Of a DNA stretch of 15,927 nucleotides, positions 15,052-15,927 are shown piece after piece; position 1 is the stretch's first letter; every line of letters starts with the position of its first letter. The stretch lies in the NCBI GenBank assembly GCA_009923965.1, contig RFSL01000008.1, positions 1-15,927 on the forward strand. Reading direction: 5' to 3'. A model generated the notes under the pieces. That model had not been told where the DNA came from. It made no database searches and saw nothing but the letters and a program-made list of their open reading frames with translations. Source of the stretch: Flavobacteriia bacterium. GTDB taxonomy: Bacteria > Bacteroidota > Bacteroidia > Flavobacteriales_D > Crocinitomicaceae. The position numbers were made by a program, and so were the translations under genes.

Positions 15052-15927
15052 TTATTTTTTTAGAATCCAACCTTTATAGCCTTTTTCATTGGCTTTCTGA
15101 ATAATAGTCTGCATTTGTAAATCTGAATCAGTACTACCAATACTAACCCGTATAAGCGGAGAGCCTCCAGCAAGTTGAGCAGCAAAACCTTCTTTTTTTA
15201 ATTTAGAAATCAAAACTAGTGCATTCTCTTTGTTAGAGAAGCAGCCAATTATGTATTCAAAATCATTGGCACTTGAAATTTTATTTTGAAAATTTTCTAT
15301 ATTAACATCAAGTATTTCTTTTTCTTTCTTTTTTTCTTCTAGTTGAATTGGGATATTGATGCCTTCATCAAATTGATAAATTCCAATGCGATGATTTTTT
15401 GAAGTTAAAATTTGGTTTTCAAAAATATTTTTTTCTTGAATATTTTTTTCTTGAATAACTATATTTTGCTGAGAGTACGCTCCAAGTTCTTTTTTATAAA
15501 ATGGATTAAAATCCTTGTATGATATTAGTCCAGATTCTAGAACACCAGAATGTGTTGGAATCCAAAAAGAATAAAAAGCAAGTGGTAAAAGACAAGCTGC
15601 AGCAGCATATTTCAAGTAATTAATTTTGCGGACAGGCAATTTTACGTTTATCTTTATATCTATAATGCTTGGTTCATTAATCTCAGGTTCTTTATTTGCA
15701 ATAAATTGAACGTGGCTAAGTCCATATGAACTCAATAAGAGGTTAAAATAGCGGTCTTGTTCAAATACTAAATTTCCTTCAATATCAAATGATAGTTTTC
15801 CAACTCGTTCAAGGTGAATAGATTGTTTTGAATTCAATTTTGATTTAAGATCGAGCACAAATTCTTCAATCTTACTTTGACTTTTAGAATATTCTATGGC
15901 ATTTAAACTAGCATATTCAGAAATTAA
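15052..15927 (-). CDS. CCDC81-type HU domain / membrane / SPOR protein (partial at right edge)
   Basis: The frame is open to the window edge, and the visible 291 residues continue a conserved domain upstream, so the N-terminus is outside. Parts in order: the second HU-like domain of the bacterial CCDC81 type (about 1-75, with ISEYASLNAIEYSKSQSKIE, LERVGKLSFD and FNLLLSSYGLSHVQF), a short linker, one membrane helix (about 103-123), a Lys/Glu/Asn-rich linker and a C-terminal SPOR domain (about 222-291). SPOR domains bind denuded glycan strands of peptidoglycan, mainly at the division septum. HU-like domains are DNA-binding folds, so a link between nucleoid and cell wall has been proposed for this family; that is inference. 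The linker holds two exact 15-bp copies (15426-15455) encoding a repeated IQEKN. The C1 peptidase gene follows after 5 bp. Confidence 0.88.
   Translation of the reverse strand, partial: LISEYASLNAIEYSKSQSKIEEFVLDLKSKLNSKQSIHLERVGKLSFDIEGNLVFEQDRYFNLLLSSYGLSHVQFIANKEPEINEPSIIDIKINVKLPVRKINYLKYAAAACLLPLAFYSFWIPTHSGVLESGLISYKDFNPFYKKELGAYSQQNIVIQEKNIQEKNIFENQILTSKNHRIGIYQFDEGINIPIQLEEKKKEKEILDVNIENFQNKISSANDFEYIIGCFSNKENALVLISKLKKEGFAAQLAGGSPLIRVSIGSTDSDLQMQTIIQKANEKGYKGWILKK
15426..15455. repeat. Two exact 15-bp tandem copies within the SPOR-protein linker
   Basis: TATTTTTTTCTTGAA is present twice back to back. In the coding strand this gives a repeated IQEKN in the periplasmic linker. The unit is a multiple of three and contains a run of seven A/T, so copy number could change without breaking the frame, while slippage in the run would break it. 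Confidence 0.8.

Noticed and set aside
15047..15070. A longer N-terminus for the C1 peptidase
   Set aside because: It would start at TTG, overlap the SPOR gene and put charged residues before an otherwise normal signal peptide. The ATG at 15046 lies five bases after the SPOR stop.

Overview
This window reads as chromosomal DNA of a low-GC member of the Bacteroidota, most likely Flavobacteriales. The right-edge gene joins a CCDC81-type bacterial HU domain, a membrane helix and a SPOR domain, an arrangement typical of that phylum. PurM and the secreted C1B peptidase are of the Bacteroidota type. The tRNAs lack an encoded CCA, and several upstream regions carry the Bacteroidota promoter pattern TTG-N17-23-TAnnTTTG. 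Almost everything is housekeeping; no integrase, transposase, CRISPR array or defence cassette was seen.

Layout from left to right. The membrane half of feoB (ferrous iron permease) enters from the left edge on the plus strand. A tRNA island follows on the minus strand, in transcription order Ser(GCU), Pro(UGG), Arg(UCU). Downstream of tRNA-Ser lie 114-bp tandem repeats, each carrying the last 15 bp of the tRNA gene. Downstream of tRNA-Arg lies a single echo of that tRNA's 3' end with its own terminator. Then, all on the minus strand, come htpG (Hsp90 chaperone), a membrane-anchored TerB/J-domain co-chaperone, xseB (exonuclease VII small subunit) and purM (purine synthesis). A YdfG-type short-chain dehydrogenase diverges from htpG. 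It converges on a lipoprotein M1 aminopeptidase, which in turn diverges from pgk.

pgk and gap, two consecutive glycolytic steps, are convergent and overlap by eight bases in a TTAATTAA palindrome that supplies both stop codons. gap has a perfect 17-bp palindrome just upstream of its start. The right end (minus strand) holds an HU/SPOR membrane protein running off the window, a secreted papain-like C1B peptidase five bases downstream of it, and an unrecognised lipoprotein. A decayed copy of the SPOR protein's C-terminal tail sits after the peptidase gene, so the peptidase is flanked by direct repeats.

The most interesting non-coding structure is the repeat array after tRNA-Ser. It resembles in design the E. 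coli tyrT (rtT) locus, where tandem repeats each carry the 3' end of the preceding tRNA gene. The tRNA-Arg echo, the SPOR echo and the gap palindrome are the other points worth checking. All functional statements rest on motif recognition by eye; no searches or folding programs were run.
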